A DNA stretch of 41,785 nt. It comes from Intestinibacillus massiliensis (GTDB lineage Bacteria > Bacillota > Clostridia > Oscillospirales > Butyricicoccaceae). The translations under genes were made by a program, and so were the position numbers. Position 1 is the stretch's first letter; each line of letters opens with the position of its first letter. The stretch is taken from NCBI GenBank assembly GCA_029267335.1, contig JAJUJC010000009.1, positions 1-41,785 of the forward strand. Direction: 5' to 3'. Of the stretch, positions 15,833 through 24,443 are shown piece after piece. The notes below the pieces were generated by a model. It worked only from the letters and a program-made list of their open reading frames with translations. It did no database searches and was not told where the DNA came from.

Positions 15833-16873
15833 ATGGCTACTTTACAGGCGTTTCCCTTTGGTGTGACCACAGACGGCACACCGGTCACCCGATATGTTCT
15901 GACAGACGGCGCGATCACCGTCACGATACTCGACCTTGGCGGTACGATCCAGTCGTGCGTCGTGCCTGACCGCGACGGCCGTGCGGTCGACATCGCCCTC
16001 GGCTACGATACGCTCGCGGCATACGAGGCGCAGGACAAATACCTCGGCGCGCTCGTTGGCCGGTGCGCAAACCGCATCGCGGGCGCGGCGTTCTCGCTCG
16101 GCGGGCATGATTATACGCTGCTTGCAAACAACGGTGTCAACCATCTGCACGGCGGGCACGGCTTTGACAAGCGCGTGTGGCACGCCGCTCCCTGCGAGGA
16201 CGGGCTGACGCTCACGCTGCACAGCCCCGACGGCGACGACGGCTATCCGGGCACGCTCGACGTGACCGTGACCTATGCGCTCGCGCACGGCGCACTGACC
16301 ATCGACTACCGCGCGGTGAGCGATGCGGACACGCTGTGCAACCTGACGAACCACACCTACTGGAACCTCGCGGGACAGTCGAGCGGCGCGGTGCTCGCGC
16401 AGTCCGTGCGCCTGGCGGCGACGCACTTCACCCCGGCCAACGCGCAGTCCATCCCAACCGGCGAGATCGCACCCGTCGAAGGCACGCCCATGGATCTGCG
16501 CGTGCTCACGCCGATCGGCCGCGGCATCGATGCGGATTTTGAGCAGCTTCGTTTTGCCGGCGGCTATGACCACAACTGGGTCATTGACGGCGCGGCGGGC
16601 ACGCTGCGCGACGCGGCGAGCGCCCATTCCGACGAGACCGGTATCTCCCTTGCGGTCGAGACCACGCTGCCCGGTCTGCAATTTTACACGGGCAACTTCC
16701 TGGAGGGCTGCCCTATCGGCAAGGGCGGTACGATCTATGGCAACCGCGCGGGCTTCTGCCTGGAAACGCAGTTCTATCCCGACGCGATCCACCATGCGAA
16801 CTTCCCGCAGCCCGTGCTGCACGCGGGCGAGACCTACCACCATACGACCGTGTTCCGTTTCTCGCTAGACTAA
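15833..16873 (+). CDS. galM: Aldose 1-epimerase
   Basis: 346 aa. The ATG at 15833 is chosen because AGGAGG lies 6 bases upstream; the in-frame ATG at 15827 abuts the Shine-Dalgarno. It interconverts alpha and beta anomers of aldoses. Family motifs: NRIAGAAFSLGGHDYTLLAN with VNHLHGG (substrate-binding His), NLTNHTYWNLAG (catalytic His), GGYDHNWV, and the C-terminal AGFCLETQFYPD containing the catalytic glutamate. It diverges from the ROK gene and probably supplies the anomer used by the pentose or hexose pathway of the neighbouring operon. A terminator follows. Confidence 0.93.
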   Translation: MATLQAFPFGVTTDGTPVTRYVLTDGAITVTILDLGGTIQSCVVPDRDGRAVDIALGYDTLAAYEAQDKYLGALVGRCANRIAGAAFSLGGHDYTLLANNGVNHLHGGHGFDKRVWHAAPCEDGLTLTLHSPDGDDGYPGTLDVTVTYALAHGALTIDYRAVSDADTLCNLTNHTYWNLAGQSSGAVLAQSVRLAATHFTPANAQSIPTGEIAPVEGTPMDLRVLTPIGRGIDADFEQLRFAGGYDHNWVIDGAAGTLRDAASAHSDETGISLAVETTLPGLQFYTGNFLEGCPIGKGGTIYGNRAGFCLETQFYPDAIHHANFPQPVLHAGETYHHTTVFRFSLD

Positions 16874-16881
16874 CCTGCTTT

Positions 16882-16913
16882 CCGGCGCGCAAGACAGGGT
16901 TTTTGCGCGCCGG
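16882..16913 (+). terminator. Terminator after galM
   Basis: A perfect 11-bp stem CCGGCGCGCAA / TTGCGCGCCGG with a 10-base loop, 6 bases past the galM stop. The T-run that follows (from 16921) is shared with the next promoter. Confidence 0.75.
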
Positions 16914-16915
16914 AC

Positions 16916-16944
16916 TTGACTTTTTCGCCCGCTTTCGATATAAT
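16916..16944 (+). promoter_or_regulatory. Promoter of the preQ1-regulated unit
   Basis: TTGACT, exactly 17 bases, perfect TATAAT. It starts transcription about 12 bases before the first riboswitch stem. Confidence 0.88.
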
Positions 16945-16962
16945 AGCCCTGAACTTTATAAC

Positions 16963-17002
16963 AGACAGTTCGGAACCATCCTGTCTCTAAACAAAACTAG
17001 GA
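16963..17002 (+). promoter_or_regulatory. PreQ1-I riboswitch aptamer
   Basis: The hairpin AGACAG / CTGTCT (16963-16968 and 16981-16986) has the loop TTCGGAACCATC and is followed by the A-rich tail AAACAAAACTAGGA (16989-17002). Stem, UUCG-AACCAUC loop and AAAAC-UAGGA tail match the small pseudoknotted preQ1-I class (Rfam family preQ1). It lies between a strong promoter and queuosine-related genes. Confidence 0.88.
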
Positions 17003-17037
17003 CATCCATGCGCCGCGCTCGCGGAAGGTCATGGGTT

Positions 17038-17078
17038 GGATGGTGCGCGCTTTTTTTGCAAAGCGACGCACCTTTTTT
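17038..17078 (+). terminator. Riboswitch expression platform (terminator with antiterminator strand)
   Basis: The terminator stem GGTGCG (17042-17047) / CGCACC (17067-17072) is followed by TTTTTT. Overlapping its 5' arm, GGATGGT (17038-17044) is exactly complementary to ACCATCC (16975-16981) in the aptamer. Folding with ligand would free the terminator; without ligand the long-range pairing would block it. PreQ1 should therefore switch the unit off. Confidence 0.8.
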
Positions 17079-17117
17079 GTTGCGCAAGGACGGTTTCGGC
17101 ACATTTGGGGAGGAAGT

Positions 17118-17840
17118 ATGGACGATTTGATTCGTTACTCGGTCATTACCGAGAAAAACCCACGCGAGATCGTGCTGCTGCGCGGCACCGGCTGCCGTTG
17201 GCGGCGCTGCCGCTTCTGCGACTATCACCTCGACTTTTCGCGCGACACCGCGGCAAATACGGCGCTGAACCTTGCGGTGCTCGCGCAGGTCACAGGGCAG
17301 TACGGCAGGCTCGAGGTCATCAACTCCGGCTCGTTTGTCGACCTCGACCCGTCCACGATGGACGAAATCGAGCGCGTGTGCGCCGAAAAGCACATTCACA
17401 CGCTGCATTTTGAGTGCCACTGGCGCGACCGCGATGCCATTGACGCGCTGCGGGCGCGTTTTGCCGCGCGCGGTGTGACCGTGCGCATCAAGATCGGCGT
17501 GGAATCGTTCGATGCAGACTACCGCGAAACCGTGCTTGTCAAGGGCATCGACGAGCGCGATCCTGCGAAAATCGCAGCGCTGTTTGACGAGTGCTGCCTG
17601 CTCGTCGGGCTGTGCGGTCAGACCGCAGACAGCATGATACGCGACATCGAGACCGGACTTGCGCACTTCGACCGCGTGTGTGTCAACCTGATGACGCCGA
17701 ACAGTGCGCCGCTGCAGCCCGATGACGCGGTCTGTGCATGCTTTGTGCGCGAGGTCGCGCCGCGCTGGGCGAACGATCCGCGCGTCGATCTGCTGCTGCA
17801 CAACACCGACTTTGGCGTAGGAGGAACGGAACATGCGTAA
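17118..17840 (+). CDS. Radical SAM protein in the preQ1 regulon, candidate queuine/queuosine lyase
   Basis: 240 aa from the ATG at 17118 with GGGGAGGAAGT just upstream; the longer frame to 17031 runs through the terminator. Cysteines 26, 31 and 34 in GTGCRWRRCRFCDYH form a CX4CX2C cluster, one residue wider than the standard CX3CX2C. ECHWRDRDAID and IKIGVESFDADYRETVLVKGI look like later strands of a radical SAM barrel. It sits behind a preQ1 riboswitch and overlaps a queuosine-precursor transporter. Firmicutes such as Clostridioides difficile salvage queuine through a radical SAM lyase (QueL), and that role is a reasonable inference; I cannot confirm family membership by eye. Confidence 0.7.
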   Translation: MDDLIRYSVITEKNPREIVLLRGTGCRWRRCRFCDYHLDFSRDTAANTALNLAVLAQVTGQYGRLEVINSGSFVDLDPSTMDEIERVCAEKHIHTLHFECHWRDRDAIDALRARFAARGVTVRIKIGVESFDADYRETVLVKGIDERDPAKIAALFDECCLLVGLCGQTADSMIRDIETGLAHFDRVCVNLMTPNSAPLQPDDAVCACFVREVAPRWANDPRVDLLLHNTDFGVGGTEHA

Positions 17841-18555
17841 CGAAATTCTGCTCATTATGACCCTTTTCGTACTGTACGGCTCGATCCTCGTCTGGTTCCG
17901 TCTGTTCGGTACGACCGGACTCATGTGCTTCACCGTGCTCGCGACCATCGCCGCGAACATCGAAGTGCTCATTCTCGTGAACGCCTTCGGCATGGAAATG
18001 ACGCTCGGGAACATCCTGTTCGCGTGTACCTTTGTCGTGACCGATATTTTAAGCGAGGTCGCGGGCAAAAAAATGGCGAACCGCGCGGTCGGCATCGGCA
18101 TCGCGACGAGCGTGCTCTTCCTTGTCGTGTCTCAGAGCTGGCTGCTCTACCTGCCGAGCGCGAACGACTTTGCACAGCCCTCCATCCGCGCGATCTTTTC
18201 GAACACGCCGCGGCTCATGCTCGCGTCGCTGCTCGTCTATGCGATCGTACAGGTCTTTGATGTGTGGGCGTACCACAAATGGTGGGACTTCACGACTGCG
18301 CGCTTCGGTGATTCGCACCGCTTTCTGTGGCTGCGCAACAACGGCTCAACGCTTATTTCGCAGCTTCTCAATACGATCCTGTTTACTTTTGCGGCATTTT
18401 TCGGCATGTATGATTTTAAAACGCTGTTTTCCATCATCGTTTCGAGCTATATCATCTTCATCGTGACCAGTCTTGCGGATACGCCGGTCGTTTATCTCGC
18501 GCGGCGCATGACCGAGCGCGGCGTGGTGCCCGGTATGGTACGCGAAAATTCATAG
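17833..18555 (+). CDS. yhhQ: Queuosine precursor transporter (YhhQ/VUT family)
   Basis: 240 aa membrane protein with about six hydrophobic segments. The signature TFVVTDILSEVAGKKMANRAVGIGIATS is diagnostic of the YhhQ / 'queuosine precursor transporter' family, and FDVWAYHKWWDFT and LWLRNNGSTLISQLLNTILFTFAAFF are conserved later blocks. Family members import queuine, preQ1 or preQ0. It overlaps the radical SAM gene by 8 bases, with GTAGGAGGAACGG as ribosome binding site, so both genes are under the preQ1 riboswitch. No clear terminator follows. Confidence 0.93.
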   Translation: MRNEILLIMTLFVLYGSILVWFRLFGTTGLMCFTVLATIAANIEVLILVNAFGMEMTLGNILFACTFVVTDILSEVAGKKMANRAVGIGIATSVLFLVVSQSWLLYLPSANDFAQPSIRAIFSNTPRLMLASLLVYAIVQVFDVWAYHKWWDFTTARFGDSHRFLWLRNNGSTLISQLLNTILFTFAAFFGMYDFKTLFSIIVSSYIIFIVTSLADTPVVYLARRMTERGVVPGMVRENS

Positions 18556-18596
18556 AAAAGTCACAGAATCTACCTTATTCGTTTGATCTCCCGTGC

Positions 18597-18625
18597 TTGA
18601 CGCTGTCCGGTGCTTCTGTTATCCT
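18597..18625 (+). promoter_or_regulatory. Promoter of the SLH-protease gene
   Basis: TTGACG, 17 bases, TATCCT, about 30 bases before the ribosome binding site. Confidence 0.7.
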
Positions 18626-18663
18626 AAACATAGACAGTGACACCATAAGGAAGGATGAGCGAC

Positions 18664-20244
18664 ATGAAAAAACGCTTTCTGAGCGCGCTGCTCGCGCTGA
18701 CCCTGCTGCTCGGCACGCTGCCCTCGGCGTTCGCCGCGCAGACGCGCACGCCCTATGAGGCGGCGAGCGCACTCTATACCCTCGGACTCTTTCAAGGAAA
18801 ACAGGTGAGCGCGGACGGCACGCCCGTCTTTGCCCTTGCGGATACCGCGACGCGCGCGGAGGCGGTGACCATGCTCGTGCGCCTGCTCGGCAAGCAAGAC
18901 GAGGCACAGGCAGGAACGTGGTCCACACCGTTTACCGATGTGCCCGCGTGGGCGGCGCCCTACGTCGGTTATGCGTACAAAAACGGGCTGACCGTGGGCA
19001 CGGACGCGACCCACTTCGGCAGCGAGAACACGGTCTCTCTGAACGATTATCTGACGTTCCTGCTGCGTGCGCTCGGCTACAGCGACGCGAAGGGTGACTT
19101 CACCTGGTCCAGTGCGCGCGTGCTCGCAGGCGCGGTCGGTCTGCTCGACAGCGAAAGCACCGCAACCGCATCGTTCGTCCGCGGCGATCTGGCGCGCGTG
19201 TCCTTTGCCGCGCTCAGCGCGACCCCGAAATCCGGTACGACCCTGCTCACGCAGCTTTCCGGCGACGGCACAGTCACGAGCGACGCGATCGCCAAGGCGG
19301 GGTTGTCCCTCACGAATACCTCCGGCGCGGCGACCACGGGCGAGCTGAACGCGGAGCAGGTCTATGCACGCTTCTCCCCCGCGGTATTCTATATCGAGCT
19401 GTATGACGCGAACCGGCAGGCGATCGCCTCGGGCAGCGGCTTCTTTATCTCGTCCGACGGCAAGGCAGTCACGAATTATCACGTCATTGACGGCGCATCC
19501 TATGCAAAGATCCTGCTGTCCGACGGCACGACGACGTATGACGTCAAGGGTGTGTATGACTATGACGCGGCGGCGGACATCGCGCTGCTTCAGGTGAACG
19601 CGACGAACGTGCCCTATCTCTCGCTCGGCACGAGCGCCAATGTGGTCGGCGGCGCGACGGTCTATGCGATCGGCAGCCCGCTCGGTCTGTCCAATACGAT
19701 CTCGCAGGGCATCATTTCCAACGTCAGCCGTACGATCGACGGCGCAAACTATATCCAGACGACCGCCGCCATCTCCTCGGGCAGCAGCGGCGGCGCGCTC
19801 ATCACCGCAACCGGCAAGGTCATCGGCGTGACGGCGGGCACGATCGAGGAGGGGCAGAGCCTCAATATGGCGGTGCCCATCACCAAGCTCGACAGCCTGT
19901 CGCGCACAAGCCTGTCCTCGCTCGCGAGCATCGCCGCGCGGCAGTCCTCCTCCGGTACGGCGAGCGGCAAGCTGAACGCCTCCTCGAGCACGGTCGCGCT
20001 CAGCGTCGGCGGCTCGGCAACTCTCACGCTGTCACAGAGCTTTTCGAGTGCAGATTCGATTGACTATGTCATCTCCAATCGCAACATCGCACGCGTTAAA
20101 TGGGGCGAATGGTCGTCGAACGGCAGCACGCTGCCCGTGACCATCACCGGTCTGTCCGCAGGGCAAACCACGGTCACCTTCACACTATATAATGCAAGCG
20201 GCAGTGCGCTTGGCAGTACGACCGTTAAAATCATCGTGAGCTGA
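18664..20244 (+). CDS. SLH-anchored trypsin-like serine protease (HtrA-type, no PDZ)
   Basis: 526 aa from the ATG at 18664; AAGGAAGG lies 9 bases upstream, while the ATG at 18655 abuts it. A signal peptide (MKKRFLSALLALTLLLGTLPSAFAA) is followed by about three SLH repeats (RTPYEAASALYTLGLFQGK, FTDVPAWAAPYVGYAYKNGLT, a weaker third) for cell-wall attachment. The protease domain has the catalytic triad His273 (TNYHVIDGA), Asp305 (AADIALLQV) and Ser375 (SGSSGGALI). The C-terminus is an Ig-like (BIG2-type) domain rather than the PDZ usual in HtrA. It probably acts in quality control or processing of surface proteins, such as the S-layer proteins downstream. Confidence 0.9.
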   Translation: MKKRFLSALLALTLLLGTLPSAFAAQTRTPYEAASALYTLGLFQGKQVSADGTPVFALADTATRAEAVTMLVRLLGKQDEAQAGTWSTPFTDVPAWAAPYVGYAYKNGLTVGTDATHFGSENTVSLNDYLTFLLRALGYSDAKGDFTWSSARVLAGAVGLLDSESTATASFVRGDLARVSFAALSATPKSGTTLLTQLSGDGTVTSDAIAKAGLSLTNTSGAATTGELNAEQVYARFSPAVFYIELYDANRQAIASGSGFFISSDGKAVTNYHVIDGASYAKILLSDGTTTYDVKGVYDYDAAADIALLQVNATNVPYLSLGTSANVVGGATVYAIGSPLGLSNTISQGIISNVSRTIDGANYIQTTAAISSGSSGGALITATGKVIGVTAGTIEEGQSLNMAVPITKLDSLSRTSLSSLASIAARQSSSGTASGKLNASSSTVALSVGGSATLTLSQSFSSADSIDYVISNRNIARVKWGEWSSNGSTLPVTITGLSAGQTTVTFTLYNASGSALGSTTVKIIVS

Positions 20245-20283
20245 CCGATTTCAAAAACAAATGAGGGAAGTGGATTCCTCCAC

Positions 20284-20430
20284 ATGGGATTTACGAAAGA
20301 GGACGTACAGCGCGTCAAGCTGGAAGGGTTTCTGCTCAAGAACAATGGCGAGACCTTTTCCTGCCGCGTCATCACGGGCAACGCCGCGCGGAGATCCTCG
20401 CCCGCGAATTTTAAGCGACCGATCGGATAA
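20284..20430 (+). pseudogene. Remnant resembling the N-terminus of a nitrite/sulfite reductase subunit
   Basis: A 48-codon frame begins MGFTKEDVQRVKLEGFLLK and continues NNGETFSCRVITGN. This is like the start of siroheme nitrite/sulfite reductase-like proteins (pattern KEDI-RVKGLGFL...FS-RVIT-NG), which are normally several hundred residues. After RVITGN the sequence loses resemblance, and another frame ends AEILAREF-stop just before the terminator, as if a large internal part was deleted. No well-placed ribosome binding site precedes it. The identification rests on about 33 residues and is moderate. Confidence 0.45.
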
Positions 20431-20435
20431 AAAAA

Positions 20436-20468
20436 GGAACGCGTTGACAGCAACGCGTTCCGTTTTTT
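20436..20468. terminator. Bidirectional terminator
   Basis: A perfect 11-bp stem GGAACGCGTTG / CAACGCGTTCC with a 4-base loop, with a T-run on one side and an A-run on the other. It serves the plus-strand remnant and the minus-strand HxlR gene. Confidence 0.88.
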
Positions 20469-20799
20469 ATTTCCGGAGTGCTTCTTGCTGCTCTGTGCCC
20501 GAGCGAAACAGTTCGTTTAAAACCGGCATGCGCGACTTTCCCCGTTCCGTTAAACGATACTCTGCCGATGGTGGCGTGGTATTGTGGTTGAAACGATCCC
20601 CTAAACCGTCCCCCTCCAGTTCGCGAAGCGATCTTGTCCGCACCGTATTGGTAATGGGCGCCACCTGTCGTTTGCGCTCGTTATGCGGAAACAGTCTGGT
20701 GCACTGTGCCATCAATGCGCGGCTTTCAACGGGCAACCGATCTATTCCGTTCTTTCCGGCTTCGCCATGTTGTATATTTGCCGCATACTCGAGGATCAT
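20467..20799 (-). pseudogene. Degraded HxlR-family winged-helix regulator
   Basis: The C-terminal 60 or so residues of this 110-codon frame are a good HxlR match: PITNTVRTRSLRELEGDGL, then NHNTTPPSAEYRLTERGKS and PVLNELFRSGTEQQEAL. The N-terminal half, where HxlR proteins have the GGKWK...ILWHL helix region, reads as unrelated residues (NIQHGEAGKNGIDRLPVESRALMAQ), consistent with compensating frameshifts or heavy mutation. HxlR proteins sense redox or aldehyde stress. It ends at the terminator shared with the reductase-like remnant. It could still be translated but is unlikely to work normally. Confidence 0.6.
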
Positions 20800-21033
20800 T
20801 CTCGGTTTTATGCGGCGGTTTTTTCTGATTTTATGAAACTATTTCCGCAAAATTACTTCATTTTTATCAAATTGTGTCGATATATATAATTACAGTACGG
20901 TTCTTTCGCATCATAGTTGCCCTGTTTTGTCAATTTACGGTTTGTTGGGGATTTCATACCGTTTTTAACAAGGCAGCCTGCACACATACCCGAACCGTCG
21001 CCCTGTCTACACAACATAAAAAGGAGCATTCTC
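20800..21033. other. Low-GC intergenic stretch before the chemoreceptor gene
   Basis: A 234-base region noticeably richer in A and T than its surroundings. It contains a TATAAT-like sequence at 20885-20890 without a convincing -35 on either strand. No gene, riboswitch or long hairpin was recognised; it should contain the promoter of the chemoreceptor. Confidence 0.5.
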
Positions 21034-23034
21034 ATGAAATCGATCCGTGCAAAATTGATTTTGGTCGTAGCGTCCATCTTCCTCGTGATGTCGCTCGCGA
21101 CCGTACTGACCGGTATCCTGTCAAGCTACCACAGCATCAAGCAAAACGTCATCAGCGATATGACCTCCATGGGGTCGATCACCAACATCACCTTTTCCTC
21201 CGAGATCAGCCTGCTCAAGCAGCAGGCAGTGCGCCTGTCTGAGATATGCGCTCCGATCGAGCCGGGACAGGAAAATGCCTATCTCGCCCTGGTCAAACAC
21301 GACTATGCCGAGGCAAAGTCTGTTGCGATCATCCGCGGAGACGGCACAATCTTCACCGACGATGCGGCGCTGAAAAAAGAGGATCTGTCCGGGCAGGAAT
21401 ACTTCCAGCGCGCGAAAAAGGGCGAGACCGTGCTCTCCAGCACGCAGAAGCTGGAAAACGGCGCGCTCGTCCTCAATCTCGCGACCAAGATCCCGAGCAC
21501 CAAGGGCTATGACGCGCTCATTCTGCTGCGACTGGATGGGCAGCATTTCAGCAATCTCATTAAGGACATCGTGATCGGTAAGACGGGTAACGTCTTTATG
21601 ATTGACAATACCGGCGTGATGATCGCAAACAAGCGCCCGAATTTGGTAAACGATCGCACAAACTTTATCGAATCCGCCAAGCAGGACAAGGGGCTTGAGA
21701 GTGCGGCAAAGGTTTACAGCCGTATGATCAAGGGCGAATCGGGTGTTGACGAATATGCCTACGAGACCGGCACCCGCATTTGTTCCTTTGGTCCGGTAGA
21801 GGCTGCCGACGGTTGGTCGTTCGGCGTGGTCGCGCCCATGCGCGAGATGACCGCGTCCATCGTGTATACGATCTTCTCGCTGTGCCTGGTTGCCATTATC
21901 GTGTTCATTCTGGCGGTAGTCGTGATGATTGTCTTCTCCAACCGTCTGACCAAGCCCCTGCAAAAGGTCACGCAGAGAATGCTTCTGCTGTCGCAGGGCG
22001 ATCTGAGCACGCCGGTCGAGGTGCTGCATACACGCGACGAGCTTGCAACCATGACTTCGAGCGTATCGAGCACGGTCGCCGCGCTGCAATCCTATATCCA
22101 TGACATCCACAACGTACTTTACGAATTTTCACAGGGCAATTTCAGTGTGGACTCCACCGCGGATTTTCAGGGTGAATTTATCCACCTGAAGAAATCGCTC
22201 GACGGCATCAAGCTGTCGCTCAATAAGGTGCTGGGCGATATCAAGACCTCGGCTTCCCAGATCAATCTGCGCGCGCAGCAGGTCTCGAGCGGAGCACAGT
22301 CGCTCGCACAGGGCGCGACCGAGCAGGCAAGCAGCGTGGAGGAGCTGTCCGCGACCCTGATCGACATTTCCCAACAGGTACAGATCAACTCGCAGAACGC
22401 CAAGAAGGCAAGCGACCTTGCAACGGTCGCAGGCGAGGTGGCGCAGTCCACGACCTCGGACATGCAGCGTATGCTCGGCTCGATGGAGGATATCTCCACG
22501 ACCTCGGAAAACATCAGCAAGGTCATCAAGGTCATCGATGATATTGCGTTCCAGACCAACATTCTCGCGCTCAACGCAGCGGTCGAGGCCGCGCGCGCAG
22601 GTGCGGCGGGCAAGGGCTTTGCCGTTGTCGCGGATGAGGTGCGCAACCTTGCGCAGAAGTCGGCAGACGCCGCGCAGGAGATCACACAGCTCATCGAGAA
22701 CTCGATTTCCGCGGTCGTGCGCGGAGAGGACATCGCAAGCAAGACGAGAAGTGCCTTTGAAGCGCTCGCCGGCAAGGTAGACGAGGTCGTTTCCACGGTC
22801 AACGAGATCTCTGTCGCCTCCGAAGAGCAGGCGCACAGCATCTCTCAGATCACGATCGGCGTGGAACAGATCTCTTCCGTCGTACAAATCAACTCCGCGA
22901 CGAGCGAGGAGAGCGCTGCCGCCAGTGAGGAGCTGTCCTCGCAGGCACATACGCTCGACATGTTGGTCGGTCGCTTCCGCCTGGACACCGATGCACCGGA
23001 GACCCCGTCGGATGACGATGCCGAGGGTATCTGA
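21034..23034 (+). CDS. Methyl-accepting chemotaxis protein
   Basis: 666 aa from the ATG at 21034, AAGGAG 7 bases upstream. Layout: membrane helix at about 7-29; an extracellular dCache-like sensor ([50 protein letters not shown]); a second membrane helix ([26 protein letters not shown]); a HAMP domain ([15 protein letters not shown]); and a long cytoplasmic coiled coil. The hairpin tip has the highly conserved [22 protein letters not shown] and [17 protein letters not shown] that contact CheA and CheW. No other chemotaxis or flagellar gene is in the window. The ligand is unknown; the dCache type often binds amino acids or organic acids. Confidence 0.93.
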   Translation: MKSIRAKLILVVASIFLVMSLATVLTGILSSYHSIKQNVISDMTSMGSITNITFSSEISLLKQQAVRLSEICAPIEPGQENAYLALVKHDYAEAKSVAIIRGDGTIFTDDAALKKEDLSGQEYFQRAKKGETVLSSTQKLENGALVLNLATKIPSTKGYDALILLRLDGQHFSNLIKDIVIGKTGNVFMIDNTGVMIANKRPNLVNDRTNFIESAKQDKGLESAAKVYSRMIKGESGVDEYAYETGTRICSFGPVEAADGWSFGVVAPMREMTASIVYTIFSLCLVAIIVFILAVVVMIVFSNRLTKPLQKVTQRMLLLSQGDLSTPVEVLHTRDELATMTSSVSSTVAALQSYIHDIHNVLYEFSQGNFSVDSTADFQGEFIHLKKSLDGIKLSLNKVLGDIKTSASQINLRAQQVSSGAQSLAQGATEQASSVEELSATLIDISQQVQINSQNAKKASDLATVAGEVAQSTTSDMQRMLGSMEDISTTSENISKVIKVIDDIAFQTNILALNAAVEAARAGAAGKGFAVVADEVRNLAQKSADAAQEITQLIENSISAVVRGEDIASKTRSAFEALAGKVDEVVSTVNEISVASEEQAHSISQITIGVEQISSVVQINSATSEESAAASEELSSQAHTLDMLVGRFRLDTDAPETPSDDDAEGI

Positions 23035-23058
23035 TCCCCTATCCGGCCATTTTCACAC

Positions 23059-23095
23059 AAAAAAAAGCTGTCGACCGAGGTCGGCAGCTTTTTTT
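23059..23095. terminator. Bidirectional terminator between chemoreceptor and MATE genes
   Basis: Stem GCTGTCGACC / GGTCGGCAGC (one G-T wobble), flanked by an A-run and a T-run; it serves both converging genes. Confidence 0.88.
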
Positions 23096-23105
23096 ATGTA
23101 CTTTT

Positions 23106-24443
23106 TTATGTACGCTGCCGCGGCAGCAGGCGGCGCATCGTCAGCACATAGGAAATGACGAGCGGCGTCATCGAACCGGGCCATGCGAGCGCATATGCCA
23201 CGCTGATGCCCGCGAAGCCGAACCGCGGCGCGAGCGCGAGACAGCCGAGCGCACGCATCGTCAGCTCCATGATGCCCGCGATGGTTGGCACGATGCCCTG
23301 CCCCAAGCCTTGCAGCGTGTAGCGCAGGATGAACAGCATAGACAGCATGGGATAAAACAGGCAGGTGATGCGCAGGTAACGCTGTGCCATTGCGACGACC
23401 TCGGGCGCGTCCTGTACGAACAGACCGACCAGTGTCGCGCCTGCAAACATCGCGATGCACATAATGACCGCGGTGTAGCCGAGTGAGAGCGCAGCGCAGC
23501 GGTGCACCCCCTGCCGGATGCGCGGCAATTTGCCCGCGCCGTAGTTTTGCGCGGTATAGGTCGCCATCGTCATGCCGAAGGACACGAGCGGTGCGACGAT
23601 GATCTGCTCGATCTTCTGCGCAGCGGTATAGGCGGCGACGCTGGTTTCGCCCTGCCCATTGAGTACGATCTGCAAAATGATGACGCCGATGCCGATGATC
23701 GACGCCTGAAAACCCATCGGCAAACCGATGCGCGCATGCTGCCACAGCTCGCTTGCCGTCAGGCGAAAATCCGCGCGGTGCACATGCAAAATCGGGAATT
23801 TCCGCACGATATAGCCGATGCACAGCACACCGGACACCGTCTGCGCCAGCACCGTCGCGAATGCCGCGCCCGCAACGCCCATGCGCACGCCGAGGATGAA
23901 CGCGAGGTCTAGCACGATATTGAGCACGCTGGCAATGATGAGGAACAGCAGCGGCGTGCGGCTGTCCCCAAGGGCGCGCAGCACGTTTGACAGCACATTA
24001 AACACCATTGCGGCAAATACGCCCGCATAAATGACCACGATATAGCGATAGGCGTTGTCGAGAATGCTTGGGGGGGTATTCATGGCGCGCAGGATGGGCT
24101 TTGCGAGCGGCACGGCGAGGGCGGTGAGCACGACCGCGATGCCCGCGCCGAGCACGATGATCGCGGCGAAGGAGCGACGCACGCCATCACGGTCATCCGC
24201 GCCGAAGGCACGCGCGGTGACGATGGACATGCCGGTCGTCAGCCCCTGTACGAAGCCGAGAAAGAGGAACATGATGCTGCCGGTGCAGCCGACGGCGGCG
24301 AGCGCCTGCACGCCGAGCGTGCGCCCGACGATGAGCGTGTCCATCATGTTATAGAGCTGCTGAAACAGGTTGCCGCCGAGCAGCGGCAGCGCAAACAGCA
24401 AAATGAGGCGGGCAGGGCCGCCCTCGGTCATGGTTTTGGTCAT
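23106..24443 (-). CDS. MATE family multidrug efflux transporter
   Basis: 445 aa from the ATG at 24443, which overlaps the thioesterase stop (ATGA), with GGGAGG just upstream. About twelve membrane helices. It starts MTEGGPARLILLFALPLLGGNLFQQLYNMMDTLIVGRTLG, the classic NorM/DinF-like opening, and repeats the pattern in its second half (ARIGLPMGFQASIIGIGVIILQ). Such proteins export drugs or other compounds using a sodium or proton gradient. It is the last gene of a three-gene unit with an ArsC-like protein and a thioesterase. The substrate is not predictable. Confidence 0.92.
   Translation of the reverse strand: MTKTMTEGGPARLILLFALPLLGGNLFQQLYNMMDTLIVGRTLGVQALAAVGCTGSIMFLFLGFVQGLTTGMSIVTARAFGADDRDGVRRSFAAIIVLGAGIAVVLTALAVPLAKPILRAMNTPPSILDNAYRYIVVIYAGVFAAMVFNVLSNVLRALGDSRTPLLFLIIASVLNIVLDLAFILGVRMGVAGAAFATVLAQTVSGVLCIGYIVRKFPILHVHRADFRLTASELWQHARIGLPMGFQASIIGIGVIILQIVLNGQGETSVAAYTAAQKIEQIIVAPLVSFGMTMATYTAQNYGAGKLPRIRQGVHRCAALSLGYTAVIMCIAMFAGATLVGLFVQDAPEVVAMAQRYLRITCLFYPMLSMLFILRYTLQGLGQGIVPTIAGIMELTMRALGCLALAPRFGFAGISVAYALAWPGSMTPLVISYVLTMRRLLPRQRT

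Noticed and set aside
21034-23034. A chemotaxis or flagellar island around the chemoreceptor
   Set aside because: No cheA, cheW, cheR, cheB or flagellar gene was found on either side; the gene stands alone.
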